DNA of 64,000 nt from Lentisphaerota bacterium (GCA_021413965.1 JAIOPI010000006.1:62001-126000); one strand, 5' to 3'; shown: positions 1 through 10,972, counted from the first letter of the stretch. The notes: generated by a model from the letters alone, not told the origin. Translations and numbers: made by a program.

Positions 1-3000
1 CAGGGTCCCCGGATCGACGTCCTTGGGCACCTGCTCCAGTTCGGCCGCGGCTTGCTGCAGCTTGCCCTGGATCTCCCGGACACGGGCCATCACCTTGTCC
101 AGATCTCCCTTGTCGAAGTCCGACTGCAGGGCTTGGATGGCACTGGCGGCCTCATTCGCCCGCGACTTCGCACTCTGCGCCCGCTGCGCCGCATTCTTCG
201 CATCCACCCCCACCTGACCAAGCTCGTCCGACAGCTGATCCAGCTGGCCAAACACTGTTCCCGCCCCACCGCCGCTCGAGCCCAGCATCCGCATGACTTC
301 CTCCACCTGGGAGGACAAGGCCACACGTTGCATGGACGCTTCGAGTCGGGCCGTCGCCGTCGGGTCAAAGGTGGACAAATCCACCCCATTCAGCCCTTGC
401 AGCGACGTGCTGAGCGTCGTCAGGTTCTGCTCGATCGTGGTCACGTCACCCCAGTTCGCGCCAGCCAGCGTGTTCGTCAGCTCACCCACGGCATTGACCG
501 ACACGATCAGGCTGTCGATCTGGGCCGACAGGCCCGCCAGCGTCGAGATCACCGCCAGGCTGTTCGTCACCACCTGGATGTCAGTCTGCATCGCCTTGAT
601 GTCATTCCAGTCGGCGCCAACCAGCTGGTTCGTAATCGCCGACACGTCGGCCTGCAGGGCCTGGATGTCGGTCCAGTCGGCACCGGTCAGCTGATTCGCC
701 AACGCGGAGATCTGGCCCTCCAGGTTCGTCAGGTTGCCCACACTGCCAACCGCGTTGCTCAGGCCTGCCAGCTGGCTCTCCAGGTTCGTCAGGCTGCCCA
801 CGCTGGTGACCACGTTGCTCAGCTCGCTAACGGCCCCGAGGGACGCCTCGATGCCGGCCAGTTGGTTGGTCACCCGGCTCACGTCCGACTGAAGCGACTT
901 GATGTCATTCCAATCGAGCTCACCGATCGCGTTCGTGACATTGAGAATGCTGCCGACCGCATTCGTGAGCGGGCCGAGCAACGCGCTTAGCGCATCGGCG
1001 TCCAACCCGTTGAGCACGTTGGTGGCGAACTCCATATCGCTGCGGAGCCTGCTGACATCAGCCCAATCAATCGCGTTCACCTTGCCCAGTACGGCCTGCA
1101 GGTTGTTGGACATCGAGGTGAAGTCGGCGCCGGCAATGGCGGTCTCGAGCGCGGTGAGCTGACCCGACATGTTCGTCAGCGTGACCAGCCGGTCCACCGA
1201 GTTTGTCAGCGTCCGAATCGAATCGCCCAGCGTGCCGATGGTGTCCAGCGGCGTGAGCCGGTTGGTAATCACGTCCACCTGGCCACGAATGTACTTCACG
1301 TCGTTCCAGTCGATCTCCAGCCCGCTCAGCGCATTCGTGATGGCCGCCACGTTGGCACTCAGGTTCGTAATGCCCGCCAGGCGGTCAATCGAGTTGCTCA
1401 ACGACCCGAGAGACTTCACGACCTCGCTCAAATTGGTCAGCACGCCCAGTGAATTCGTCGTGGTTTGCAGGTTCTGCTGCATCTGGAGCAGGTTGACATT
1501 GGCCAGCTTGCCGGTGACCAGATTCAGGTCGTAGACCATGCCCTCCGGCGCGAACAGGGCGTTGGTCATGGCCACCACGTTGCTCTGAATCGCCAGCACC
1601 TGGCTCCAGCTGCCGCCGGCAAACGTCGAGGACAGGGCCTGAACGTTGGTCTTGATGCTGAGAATGTCATTCGCGCTGAACCCCTGCAGGGCGTTGGTCA
1701 GGCCCTGCACCATGTCCCCCAGGTTGGTGACGGTCAGCACCGTGCCCAGCGAGTTGGTGAGTCGCGAAATGTCCGCGGCGATCTTGTCCAGATCCTTCAG
1801 CGTCGCCAGCCCGTTGGTCAGGTAGCCGACCTGCTGTTCGATGAACTTGAAATTCACGCCCAGCGTGTTGGTGATGTCACCGACGTTCACCGTGATATTG
1901 CTGATGATCGGGAGCAGATCGTTGGTGATGATGCCGGAAAGCGAATCCAGCCCCTGCAGCCGCGTTTCGATGGTGGCCAGCTGATTGCTGACATCGTTGA
2001 ACTGGCTGGGCATTTCGTAGAGGTCGCCTGACACCACGCGTAGCATGATGCTGTCGTTGGCGTTCGGATCCTTGACCGTCAGGCGGTAGCGCCCCAGTCC
2101 GTTCCAGAGGGCCGTGTACTGGGCCTGCCACAAGCCGGGCACCACTTCGCTGAGCCCCAGCGTCTGCACGGCCACGGCACTGTCAGCCGGGTAGACCTCG
2201 AGAGACATCTGATTCTCGGGGTAACCCGCATGCGTCTTGTACAGCAGCATGTTGGTGGACCCCCACGCCACTGCCTCCGGTCGCGACAGAATGCGCGCCA
2301 GCGAGGGCAGGCCGATGGTGGTGACCGCGTTGGTCAACTGATCGACCTTCGGGCCGAGCACGCTGATCACTTCGTTGGTCAGCAGTTTGACGTCATTCTG
2401 CACGTCCCCCAGCATGTTGGTCGTGTCCTTCGCCAGCGTCGTCAGATTGGTGAACCCGGCGCTCGTCAGATCCTGCAAGTCCTTCAGGCTCTCCACCACG
2501 TCCGATACGTTCGTCAACACCGCATCCACGCCGCCAAGCAGATTGCTGGTCAGGGAAGAGCTGAACTCTTCCAGCGCCTCCGTGATCGTGTCGCTCAGCG
2601 GAATTGTCAGCGTGAAGGTCAGCCCGGACGAATAGCTCGAGCCCGAGTACACGATTTCAACCTTGGCGAAGAACACCGCCCCGCGAGCCTCACGGCTCGC
2701 ATCCCAGTTCATCCAGAAGACCCCATTGTCCAGTGGCGTCGTGCTGGTGATGGTGTCCGCCAGGGAGCCATTCGCCGCATAGATCTTGATGGTGCACGAC
2801 TTCGGCTGCTCCAGGATCGTGCCGCCACGCTCCATCCAGGCGTTAATCGTGAAATTGGTGGAATCGGCGTCGTAGGAGAAGTTGGCCAGGACGTGGTACT
2901 CCTCCGTGATCTGCGAGCGCACCATGGCCACGTGCTGCGTCCATACCCGCGGCCCGGGGAAGGCGATGGTCGTGTTTTCCGACGGCCAGAACAGGATCGA

Positions 3001-6000
3001 CGCGTCGAAGAATCCTTCGCGATAGATCTCGGTGTTGAACGTTCCCCACGTGTAGTCGTTGGCGATGCCGTTGGTCGTGGCCGCGTCCGACAGGCCCCAG
3101 CCCGAACTGTCGACGATCGTGAAGTGATCCAGCCTCTGTGTCGTCACCGAGTCATACACGTCCCAGAAGATGGTGTAGTAGTAGATGGAGAATTCCGCGG
3201 AGTCGGCAAACGGGCCGGGTTCGGTCGGGTCGAACGCCTGCTGGTAGTTCGCCTCCTGCACGCGTACCTTGGCCACGGCTGTTCGCGCATTCACCACGGT
3301 CCAGGGATAGGACTGTCCGTTCCACGAATTGTCCAGATCCGCCGCGTTGTACGGCTTGGCCTGGTTCATCGGGATGGGGCTGCTGTTGATCTTCACCCAG
3401 CTGTCCGGCTCGTGAGCGGCGGACAGGGAGTAGTACAAATCCACGAACGGCACCGACCCAAGCGCTTCCCACACAATCGGCGTGTTTGGCTTCAGCGCGT
3501 ACACATCGAACGGCCCGGGCGGGTTCTTCAGCCGGTAGCGTCCCACTATATTGAAGGTGGGCGATGTATCCTGCACCGTCGTGCGCAGGGGGTCGTTATG
3601 CCGGACCGTAATGACAGCCTGCGTCAACTGATTCGGCACCTGCCAGGGCATGGAGAACACGTTGTTCTCGGCATCAAAGGTGATATTGGCATTGCTGCTG
3701 ACGAGGTTGGACACCGTGTAGGGCGCCAGCGAGTAATACACGCTGAAGTCGTTTGGCATCTGACCGCCACGGCTCCACTCGATCGTCTTGATGCGACCGA
3801 CCTCCCAGAAATCGCCGGCAACCGGCGTATTGATGGCCACCGTCGGCACGTCCACCACGCGAAAGACCGCCGACGTGTTTACGTGGAACCCATCGGTGAT
3901 GCGGATCTGCACGTTGGTGGAGATCGCCGCCGGCGGAATGCTCCAATTGTAGGACGAACCCGTGATGCCCGTCTGAATGAGTTGCGGGGGGCCGCCGTCG
4001 ACAATGAAGGACAGGCTGAAGGTCGAGTTGGTGGTCACCGCCAGCCAGGTGATCAGATTGGTGGCATCGGTCGTCGCATAGATGTCCGCTCCCGTCGGCC
4101 GCAGAATCTTGATGCCTCGAAGCAGGAACGGCTGGGATTCCCCCGTGATGGCGGGGTATTGGCGCGACTGCACCCGCACGCGTGCATTGGTCGAGGGCGT
4201 GCGACCCAGATCGATGGCCCAGTTGAAGGCGTTCGTTCCGTCACGCGAGGGCGCAAAAGTCTGAATCGGACGCGCGTCATAGCTCGCCCCGCCATCAGCC
4301 GATAGCGTGAGATCCACCAGATCGCCACCGGCAGCCGCATCCCAGCGGATGGTCTGCGGGCTGCCCAGGTTCCAGATCGTCGCGCGTGCCGGCTGCGTCA
4401 CGCGCAACCCCTGCAGCATGAACGGATCGGAGTCTGCAAAATAGCCCCGATCCACCGCCGACGACGAATCCGTAATCCGGATGCGCATCCGCGCGTTGGT
4501 GGACGGCCCCAGGTTGGCAGGCAGCAGCCACGGCTGCGTCCCAACGGTCGCCCCCACTCCCGTCGCCACCAGGTTCGTGTAGCTGCCCGGCGTGCCACCG
4601 GTCAGCGACACCGTAATGTCCGCCACCGCGTCGGCCGACATGCCCGCGACCGCCCAGTTGATGGAGCGAAGGCCCGGGGCCCATATCGAGCCTGGGGCGG
4701 GGTCGGTGAACTTGATGCCGCGAATCGTAAACTCATCAGACAGCGCAAAGTACGGAAGGTTGCTGCGCGGATTGTTGCCCGCCTCGACCCGCAGCCGGGC
4801 CGACGGAGACGGATTCCGAAACGACTCGACCACCCACGTAAAGGTGTGCACGGAGCCGTCCGAAAATGCATCGCTCAGGGAGTTGAGCGGATTGAGCCGG
4901 TCGAACGTCACCCCGTCACCCGCATAGTAGATCGGGGCATAGCCATCCTGGTCGTCCGTACTGGCGATGACGAACGAAACGACGGCGGTGGTCCCGATGG
5001 TGTACAAACTGGCCTGTTGCGGCTGCACGACGCGAATGCCCTTGACCGGGAACGACTTGTCGCTGCGGTCCACCACGTTGGTGAATGGAGGCGGTGGAGA
5101 GTCGGCACTGATGCGCACCAGTGCCTGCAGGGTCGGATTCGTCGGCGTATAGAATACCTGCCGGTTGGCGATGATGGGCCCTTGCACGACCGGAATCCAC
5201 GATAAGCCGTTGTTGTCCGAGAACTCAACGGTTCCCTCGAAGCCCATGGAGTTCTGCTCCCACAGGATGTTTTCCAGGTCCCCCTTGTTCCAGAACTCCG
5301 GAGCACCATTCGGGGACAGCACGCGCAAACCGGCAATCTGGAAGTCATAGGGCGATACGCTGAACAGTTCGGTCGGTTTGGAAGCATCTTCCACCCGCAC
5401 GCGCACCGCGGCCGACGGCATCTGCGCCACGGACCAGGGGTACCGGTTGGTCACGCCCAGGGTGTTTATATTCACCACGTTGGTGGCGATCACCATGAAG
5501 TCCATACCGCTGTTCGTGGAGAACAGGATATTCGCGCGCGGGCCCGCGCCGCCCGATATCCAGAGAATATCCTGCGTCGTGTTCTGCAGCCAGACTTCGG
5601 ACAGTTCCAGGTTTGGATTGCCCAGAGGTTGAATCAGTTCCACGGCGGCCACGATAAACTGGTGCGAGTAGCCGTTCGCGCGCGGATCCGACAGGGACTT
5701 GAACCGGATCCGGGCATTCTCCGTGGGGGTATTGGTGGGCAGCCACGTGTACGAATTTGGCCCAGGCATGTTGTCCGCCGCCGGGGCGATCATTTCCCAG
5801 GGACCATTCGACTCGCCCTGGATCTCGATGCTGACCTGCGGACCCATCCCGGCCGATACCCACTGCAGGTTGAAATCAACCCCTTTCTTGACGCCTTCGC
5901 CGGCCGCCGGCCTGACGAGCACGGCGCCAGCCAACTGGAAAGGATCATCCGACGTGTCCGCGTAGAAAGGCGTACTGGGCTGGATGACCCGCAGTTTCCC

Positions 6001-9000
6001 GGCTTCCGACACAAGGCCGGCGTTGGTAAACGGGGTCACCCAATCCAGCGTGTTGATGGCGCTCGGCCCCAATGGCACAGAGGTTATGCGGACCTGATCT
6101 CCGGTGAAGGCGCCACTGGCGGAGAATTCCAGATGGGCCGGAGACGCCAGGAACGATCGCCGCCAGATGATCTGGTTCGTTTCGCCAATGTACCACGTGG
6201 GGCTGCCGCCATTGTGCTGCACAATCTGCAGCCCCTGTTGCAGCGTGAAGGTGCGGTCGGAGACGTCCGTGATGTCCTTCTGAAGGTTGCTGGTCACGCG
6301 AATAATCGCCTGTGTCGTGACCGTAGAGGGCGTCGTCCACCGATAGATCCCGTTCGTAATGGGCACAGCGGTCGCGGGGGGATTCAGGTCCGCGAACGTG
6401 CGACCGCCGTCGGCAGAGAATTCGATCCGGATCGTACCCGTGACATTCGGCGTGTAGTCCCACGTGATGTCATAGGGCACGCTGACCAGCCACGACTTGT
6501 CGCCATTCTCATTGCCGTCCGGCGTGACCACATTGATCCGGCCCGACGAGGCGACCACGCGGACGCGATCGAGAACCGCCGGATTCTGCCCTGTGGCCGA
6601 GTGCAGGAAGGCGCGGGCACGAAACACGCCGCCGGTCTTGTTGTAGACTTGCGAATAGAACGTCGGGATGTTCGTCGCCACTTCCGATGCCGAGCTCGTC
6701 TGGAACTTATACACATCCAGCCCGCCGACGTCTTCCTGCGTCCAGCGCTTTGACGACGTGTCGAAGTAGAACCAGCGCGGGTCCAGACCGGCGTCGCCGG
6801 AAAGCTGGTACCGGACGTCCGTTTCCGGATTCAGAATCCGAACATCCGAAAAACTCAGCAGGTGACCGGGGAACACATAGGCATCTGAAGCAATGGGATA
6901 GATGGTCGGGTTGTCCGCGGGATAGCCGGCGACGTAGACCGCGAGCCCGCGCACGGCAGGTGAATAGCGGTAGTCCTCGCTCTCAAAGCGGGCCCGGAAC
7001 TGGAAGTACAGCCCTTGGTCGAGATCGACGGCAGTATCGGAGCCTTCAAATGCGGTGTAGTACGTGTTGGTGGTGCGTCCCGGCCCGGTATACGGGGCCG
7101 TAAACGGCTGGGTCATGGACGACCGCGCCTGAATGCCGACAAAGCCGGCACCGGCCAGGTAATGGTCCTGAATCTCGCCGTAGGTCAACGCCCGGCCATG
7201 CACCGCCACCTCATCCACGCGCCCGTCGAAGTAGTTTGCCGCGTTCTGGTCGCGCCCGATGCTCAGGACGGCACCGGAGGCCAGGGAGCCTGCCGAGCCG
7301 CTTGCCGCCACGGGCTGTCCGTCCATGTACAACTGCAACCGGGCCCCGTTGTAGACACCAGCAAGGTGCGTCCACTTGCCCGCTCGCACGGGAACCGTCC
7401 CGGAACAGAGCGCATCGCCAACCCAGAAGACCGGCCGGCCGCTGGCGTCCGTGTACAACTGATAGCCGCCGCTGCCACTGCGCCGAGATATCACCGTGCG
7501 ATTGTCGACCAGGTCCATGTTGACCCACGCTTCAATCGTCAGCCGTTCAGGCGACGGTTCCAGCAGCGAACTGCTCGGAATCTGCACGTACTGCGATTGC
7601 GCGGCGTTGAGGTCCAGCGCCCCATCGAACCGGCCAAGCTGACGGTAGGTCGCCCCGCTTGGAGTTGCCCCGTTCAGCCCATTGGCCGTCACCGCGTTCG
7701 AGACTGTCCCGCCCGCCTCATCCAGGTGCCACAAACCAATCAACTGCTGGTCCGATGGCGGCACGGACATCGGGCGCCCATACGGCCCCAGCGGAGCCCA
7801 CTGCATGCGCTGCCAGGTGGAAGGCTGCTCCCGGGTAATGACCTGAGATTCGTAGACACCCTTCAGCCCGCTGCGGTACGCCCCGCCGAAATAGTCACCA
7901 ATTTCAGTCTCGGTCAGCGCCTTGTTGAAGATTGAGACCTCATCCAGCCGGCCGGCATAGAAGGTTCCGTCCACCGGATGCTTGGCCGCCACGTAAGTCG
8001 ACTGCTGCCCGCAGTCGCCAAGTCCCGGCACCGTCACGGCGCTGACTCGCGCGCCATCGACATACAGCATCAGCTGCGTGCCCTGGCGTACGCCCACGAC
8101 GTTATGCCAGTGGCCATCGTTGTAGCTGATGCCGGCGGGCGACGCGGCGGCCTTCGTTCCCGTTCCATCGTTAACAAGGAAGGCCACGACACCGGGGCTC
8201 GCCGCCAACCCGTTGTGGTTGAGCTGAAGAATGAAGTAGCGGAAGACATCGTTGACCGCAAACATGGCGCCCGGCGTTGTTGAACTTGAGTTGAACCACA
8301 GCGACGCGCTGAAGTCCCCGCTCCCGATGCTCGCAAGACTCGAAATGCTGTCCACAAAGTCGCCGCTTCCGTCGAACGTGCCCGCTTGCGTGCCGAGAAT
8401 GGATTCAAACGACGTGTTCGCGTCGCCGTTGGCCTTGCCGGGATTCCCCTGCTCCGCCGCCACCGTCAGTCCCGCTCCCGTCCAGCTTTCGTCATCGAAA
8501 TGCCACAAGCCGATAATCCCGAGGGTATTGAATTTCAGGTTCAGCGGCCCCACCAGCCGGATATCATCGTACCCGATCATGGCGCCATAAACGTCAGTTT
8601 CGCCAGCCACACGAACGCCTTTGTTGAAATTGCCCGCCGTGTCATCCGTGAAGAGCTGGGCGTTGGGCGGGGCCGTCGTGATCCGCACGTTGCGAACCAC
8701 CGGCGTCCCATTGCCGTCGCCGTCCAACTCCAGCTTGTAACGGAAGCTCCGCTGCGCGGGCAGAACGGCGAATACGTTGTCGTCACCGGCCACGGGTGGC
8801 TGCGTGTAGTAATTGTCCGCCTGGCCGTTCGGGCCAAAGAAGTTCGTCAATGAGGAGTCCGAGATCTGCAGCCGTGCCCGCCCCGCCGCTTCACGCTGCC
8901 CGGACACGAAATGGGCATTGACTTCGGCCGACGGCAGTTCGACCGTATAAACGGCCATCTCGTCCAGTTTGCCGGACATGAAGCCGACACCCGGAATTTC

Positions 9001-10893
9001 ACCCACGGTCAGGACATCCGTCATCTGCACGCCGCCGCGGATGTTGATCACCACGTGGTTCCAGCCCGACAGCAGGTGAGGGGATCGTTCGCTGCCGTTG
9101 ACGAATACGGTAACCGCGTCAGACGCCACCGAACCGCGCACGCGGATCATGCGGTTGGTGATGTAGACGTCGGCCGTTGCCGAAAGGCGCATCACTTCGT
9201 CGTTCACTTCGTTATCTTCGATCCAGAATTCAATGCCGGCGTTGGATCCCAGGGCGCCGAATCCGGACGCCGACGCATCGACTCCGTTAAACACGGCCGA
9301 CGCCACGCCAATCTTGGCGTAGGGCGTGAAGGTGATGTTCGGGACGATGGTGGCCCGGAACCCGCCCTTGGCATCGTTCCAATTCTGGTCCATGTGCCAG
9401 AGACTGGTCAGGCCACGCGTGGACGTTGACACTTCGCGGGTAACCTGCCAGTCCAGTCGCGCCCACTGGACCGAACTTCCCGCGTCAAACACGCGGGACA
9501 GATAGACGCCGTTGGTGTAGAAGCCGCCGTTCGGGCGCTTCGCCAACCCGATGAAGGGCGCATTGGCCGTACTCGGCAGCAGGGCGAGATTCGTGGTGAC
9601 GCCGAGCGCCACCTCCGGTGCGGTACGATCCCGGACTTCGATGGCATTCCCTTCGAAGCGGACGGCGCGCAGCGAGGGCGATTGTGCGCGGTTGCGGTCG
9701 GTGAGCAAGCGCGCCTGGTACTGCACGTAGCGGTCACCCGCGCTGAAGTCGGCGCCAAAGCCAAGGTCCGAGGTGCCGCGGAAATAGCTCGTGTCCTGCG
9801 TTCCGTCCGGCCCGATGAAAAGCCGGGACTCCAGAACGGCCGGCGTGTGCCCGGAGCGAACCTGCACGGCCAGTGACTGAAACGAGGCGCTGCGCCCGGC
9901 CACCAATTGCGATACTTCGGCGGCCGTCAACGCCTTGTGCGACATGATGAAGTCATCAATTTGTATATTGCTGGACCGGCTGATCCCGTCGCCTGCCAGG
10001 TAGACCGGCGCACTGGCCTTGATGGTCCCGCCAAACGAACCGGTTGAGAAATACGACAATCGCCCATCGATGTAGATTTGGAGGCGCTTATCGGCGCCAT
10101 TGCCATCCCATGTGACCGCGTAGTGATGCCACTCGGCCGCGGGGGACAGGATGATATTGTCGATGGCATTGATGCCCAAGGTTGTCTGGATAGTAATGAT
10201 CATATAATTGCGGGTGGAGATAACCTGGCGGTAGACGAACTGGCCCGTGCCATCGGCCGAATAGAGAATGGGGCCCAAGTGCGTGAAGTCGATGAATTTC
10301 ATCCAAAAGGCTACGCTCATCTGTGAGCCGTCCTTCAACGGATTGGCGCGCACGGCAAGCAAGGAGCTTCCAGACCCAAAGCGCCCGGAATGTGTTCCCA
10401 CTTTCGCGTCGGTGCTGAAGGTCGGACCTCGCGCAGGGATGCCGTTGAGGCCGCTGACTTGGTCGACCCACAAGTCGTTGTCCATGGCCAGATAGGACGC
10501 AACGGTCGGATCGGAGACGAAGACAGGTGTGTTGGCGGCCACCGTGACGTGCTTCCACAGATTGCCAAGGCCGGCATCCATGATGCGCGAGGTCACCAGA
10601 CCATTTGTGGCGTAGCTTCCCACCGTGCCCGACAGCTGCAGACTCGCGGGCTCGTCAAAGACCAGGTTCACCGTCTGCAGCGCGTCGGTGTTGACGGCAT
10701 ACTCCGCGAAGGGCAGCACGTCTGACTGCAGCAACAGTCGCGCGGTGCTCTGCGTCACGCCGATCAGCACGGGGTTGTACACGTATCGGTTGGGAAGATC
10801 GAATTCCCATGTATTGGTGCCGTCACCCAATGCCAGCCGCGCGCACGCGATCAGCATCGCCAACCCAGAGAGCCATCCACGCCTAGTATTCAT
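1..10893 (-). CDS. Giant secreted multidomain protein: LamG-like domains, Kre9/Ig-like repeats, coiled-coil stalk (3' end beyond window)
   Basis: One reading frame of exactly 3631 codons runs from the ATG at 10893 to base 1 with no stop, so the C-terminus is missing. The N-terminus is signal-peptide-like (MNTRRGW, a hydrophobic stretch, then ALG/DG). Approximate residues: four LamG/concanavalin-like domains at 120-330, 500-660, 795-1005 and 1048-1245, with recurring GLWHxD openings and DEV.....L...E closings; then about eleven beta-sandwich repeats of roughly 95 residues (1445-2557) resembling the Kre9/Knh1 and Ig-like class, with motifs such as ITW, FSADGG and ARVRV. A further sandwich lies at 2557-2750, a short coiled coil at 2757-2867, a beta insert at 2871-2954, and a long coiled coil from 2957 onwards. 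LamG domains usually bind carbohydrate or protein ligands. A role as surface adhesin or matrix protein is inferred. No catalytic domain was recognised. Confidence 0.93.
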   Translation of the reverse strand, partial: MNTRRGWLSGLAMLIACARLALGDGTNTWEFDLPNRYVYNPVLIGVTQSTARLLLQSDVLPFAEYAVNTDALQTVNLVFDEPASLQLSGTVGSYATNGLVTSRIMDAGLGNLWKHVTVAANTPVFVSDPTVASYLAMDNDLWVDQVSGLNGIPARGPTFSTDAKVGTHSGRFGSGSSLLAVRANPLKDGSQMSVAFWMKFIDFTHLGPILYSADGTGQFVYRQVISTRNYMIITIQTTLGINAIDNIILSPAAEWHHYAVTWDGNGADKRLQIYIDGRLSYFSTGSFGGTIKASAPVYLAGDGISRSSNIQIDDFIMSHKALTAAEVSQLVAGRSASFQSLAVQVRSGHTPAVLESRLFIGPDGTQDTSYFRGTSDLGFGADFSAGDRYVQYQARLLTDRNRAQSPSLRAVRFEGNAIEVRDRTAPEVALGVTTNLALLPSTANAPFIGLAKRPNGGFYTNGVYLSRVFDAGSSVQWARLDWQVTREVSTSTRGLTSLWHMDQNWNDAKGGFRATIVPNITFTPYAKIGVASAVFNGVDASASGFGALGSNAGIEFWIEDNEVNDEVMRLSATADVYITNRMIRVRGSVASDAVTVFVNGSERSPHLLSGWNHVVINIRGGVQMTDVLTVGEIPGVGFMSGKLDEMAVYTVELPSAEVNAHFVSGQREAAGRARLQISDSSLTNFFGPNGQADNYYTQPPVAGDDNVFAVLPAQRSFRYKLELDGDGNGTPVVRNVRITTAPPNAQLFTDDTAGNFNKGVRVAGETDVYGAMIGYDDIRLVGPLNLKFNTLGIIGLWHFDDESWTGAGLTVAAEQGNPGKANGDANTSFESILGTQAGTFDGSGDFVDSISSLASIGSGDFSASLWFNSSSTTPGAMFAVNDVFRYFILQLNHNGLAASPGVVAFLVNDGTGTKAAASPAGISYNDGHWHNVVGVRQGTQLMLYVDGARVSAVTVPGLGDCGQQSTYVAAKHPVDGTFYAGRLDEVSIFNKALTETEIGDYFGGAYRSGLKGVYESQVITREQPSTWQRMQWAPLGPYGRPMSVPPSDQQLIGLWHLDEAGGTVSNAVTANGLNGATPSGATYRQLGRFDGALDLNAAQSQYVQIPSSSLLEPSPERLTIEAWVNMDLVDNRTVISRRSGSGGYQLYTDASGRPVFWVGDALCSGTVPVRAGKWTHLAGVYNGARLQLYMDGQPVAASGSAGSLASGAVLSIGRDQNAANYFDGRVDEVAVHGRALTYGEIQDHYLAGAGFVGIQARSSMTQPFTAPYTGPGRTTNTYYTAFEGSDTAVDLDQGLYFQFRARFESEDYRYSPAVRGLAVYVAGYPADNPTIYPIASDAYVFPGHLLSFSDVRILNPETDVRYQLSGDAGLDPRWFYFDTSSKRWTQEDVGGLDVYKFQTSSASEVATNIPTFYSQVYNKTGGVFRARAFLHSATGQNPAVLDRVRVVASSGRINVVTPDGNENGDKSWLVSVPYDITWDYTPNVTGTIRIEFSADGGRTFADLNPPATAVPITNGIYRWTTPSTVTTQAIIRVTSNLQKDITDVSDRTFTLQQGLQIVQHNGGSPTWYIGETNQIIWRRSFLASPAHLEFSASGAFTGDQVRITSVPLGPSAINTLDWVTPFTNAGLVSEAGKLRVIQPSTPFYADTSDDPFQLAGAVLVRPAAGEGVKKGVDFNLQWVSAGMGPQVSIEIQGESNGPWEMIAPAADNMPGPNSYTWLPTNTPTENARIRFKSLSDPRANGYSHQFIVAAVELIQPLGNPNLELSEVWLQNTTQDILWISGGAGPRANILFSTNSGMDFMVIATNVVNINTLGVTNRYPWSVAQMPSAAVRVRVEDASKPTELFSVSPYDFQIAGLRVLSPNGAPEFWNKGDLENILWEQNSMGFEGTVEFSDNNGLSWIPVVQGPIIANRQVFYTPTNPTLQALVRISADSPPPPFTNVVDRSDKSFPVKGIRVVQPQQASLYTIGTTAVVSFVIASTDDQDGYAPIYYAGDGVTFDRLNPLNSLSDAFSDGSVHTFTWVVESFRNPSPSARLRVEAGNNPRSNLPYFALSDEFTIRGIKFTDPAPGSIWAPGLRSINWAVAGMSADAVADITVSLTGGTPGSYTNLVATGVGATVGTQPWLLPANLGPSTNARMRIRITDSSSAVDRGYFADSDPFMLQGLRVTQPARATIWNLGSPQTIRWDAAAGGDLVDLTLSADGGASYDARPIQTFAPSRDGTNAFNWAIDLGRTPSTNARVRVQSRQYPAITGESQPFLLRGIKILRPTGADIYATTDATNLITWLAVTTNSTFSLSFIVDGGPPQLIQTGITGSSYNWSIPPAAISTNVQIRITDGFHVNTSAVFRVVDVPTVAINTPVAGDFWEVGRIKTIEWSRGGQMPNDFSVYYSLAPYTVSNLVSSNANITFDAENNVFSMPWQVPNQLTQAVITVRHNDPLRTTVQDTSPTFNIVGRYRLKNPPGPFDVYALKPNTPIVWEALGSVPFVDLYYSLSAAHEPDSWVKINSSPIPMNQAKPYNAADLDNSWNGQSYPWTVVNARTAVAKVRVQEANYQQAFDPTEPGPFADSAEFSIYYYTIFWDVYDSVTTQRLDHFTIVDSSGWGLSDAATTNGIANDYTWGTFNTEIYREGFFDASILFWPSENTTIAFPGPRVWTQHVAMVRSQITEEYHVLANFSYDADSTNFTINAWMERGGTILEQPKSCTIKIYAANGSLADTITSTTPLDNGVFWMNWDASREARGAVFFAKVEIVYSGSSYSSGLTFTLTIPLSDTITEALEEFSSSLTSNLLGGVDAVLTNVSDVVESLKDLQDLTSAGFTNLTTLAKDTTNMLGDVQNDVKLLTNEVISVLGPKVDQLTNAVTTIGLPSLARILSRPEAVAWGSTNMLLYKTHAGYPENQMSLEVYPADSAVAVQTLGLSEVVPGLWQAQYTALWNGLGRYRLTVKDPNANDSIMLRVVSGDLYEMPSQFNDVSNQLATIETRLQGLDSLSGIITNDLLPIISNITVNVGDITNTLGVNFKFIEQQVGYLTNGLATLKDLDKIAADISRLTNSLGTVLTVTNLGDMVQGLTNALQGFSANDILSIKTNVQALSSTFAGGSWSQVLAIQSNVVAMTNALFAPEGMVYDLNLVTGKLANVNLLQMQQNLQTTTNSLGVLTNLSEVVKSLGSLSNSIDRLAGITNLSANVAAITNALSGLEIDWNDVKYIRGQVDVITNRLTPLDTIGTLGDSIRTLTNSVDRLVTLTNMSGQLTALETAIAGADFTSMSNNLQAVLGKVNAIDWADVSRLRSDMEFATNVLNGLDADALSALLGPLTNAVGSILNVTNAIGELDWNDIKSLQSDVSRVTNQLAGIEASLGAVSELSNVVTSVGSLTNLESQLAGLSNAVGSVGNLTNLEGQISALANQLTGADWTDIQALQADVSAITNQLVGADWNDIKAMQTDIQVVTNSLAVISTLAGLSAQIDSLIVSVNAVGELTNTLAGANWGDVTTIEQNLTTLSTSLQGLNGVDLSTFDPTATARLEASMQRVALSSQVEEVMRMLGSSGGGAGTVFGQLDQLSDELGQVGVDAKNAAQRAQSAKSRANEAASAIQALQSDFDKGDLDKVMARVREIQGKLQQAAAELEQVPKDVDPGTL

Positions 10894-10972
10894 ACCTGCA
10901 CCCACCCGCCTGTTTTGTAGGGGAACGACACTTGCGCATGCACGCCTTATCCTATCGTTGCGCTTGTGCATG

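Noticed and set aside
1-2020. Trimeric autotransporter stalk
   Set aside because: Asn is frequent, but it falls two residues after the core hydrophobic position rather than at the core d position, and the C-terminal anchor is outside the window.
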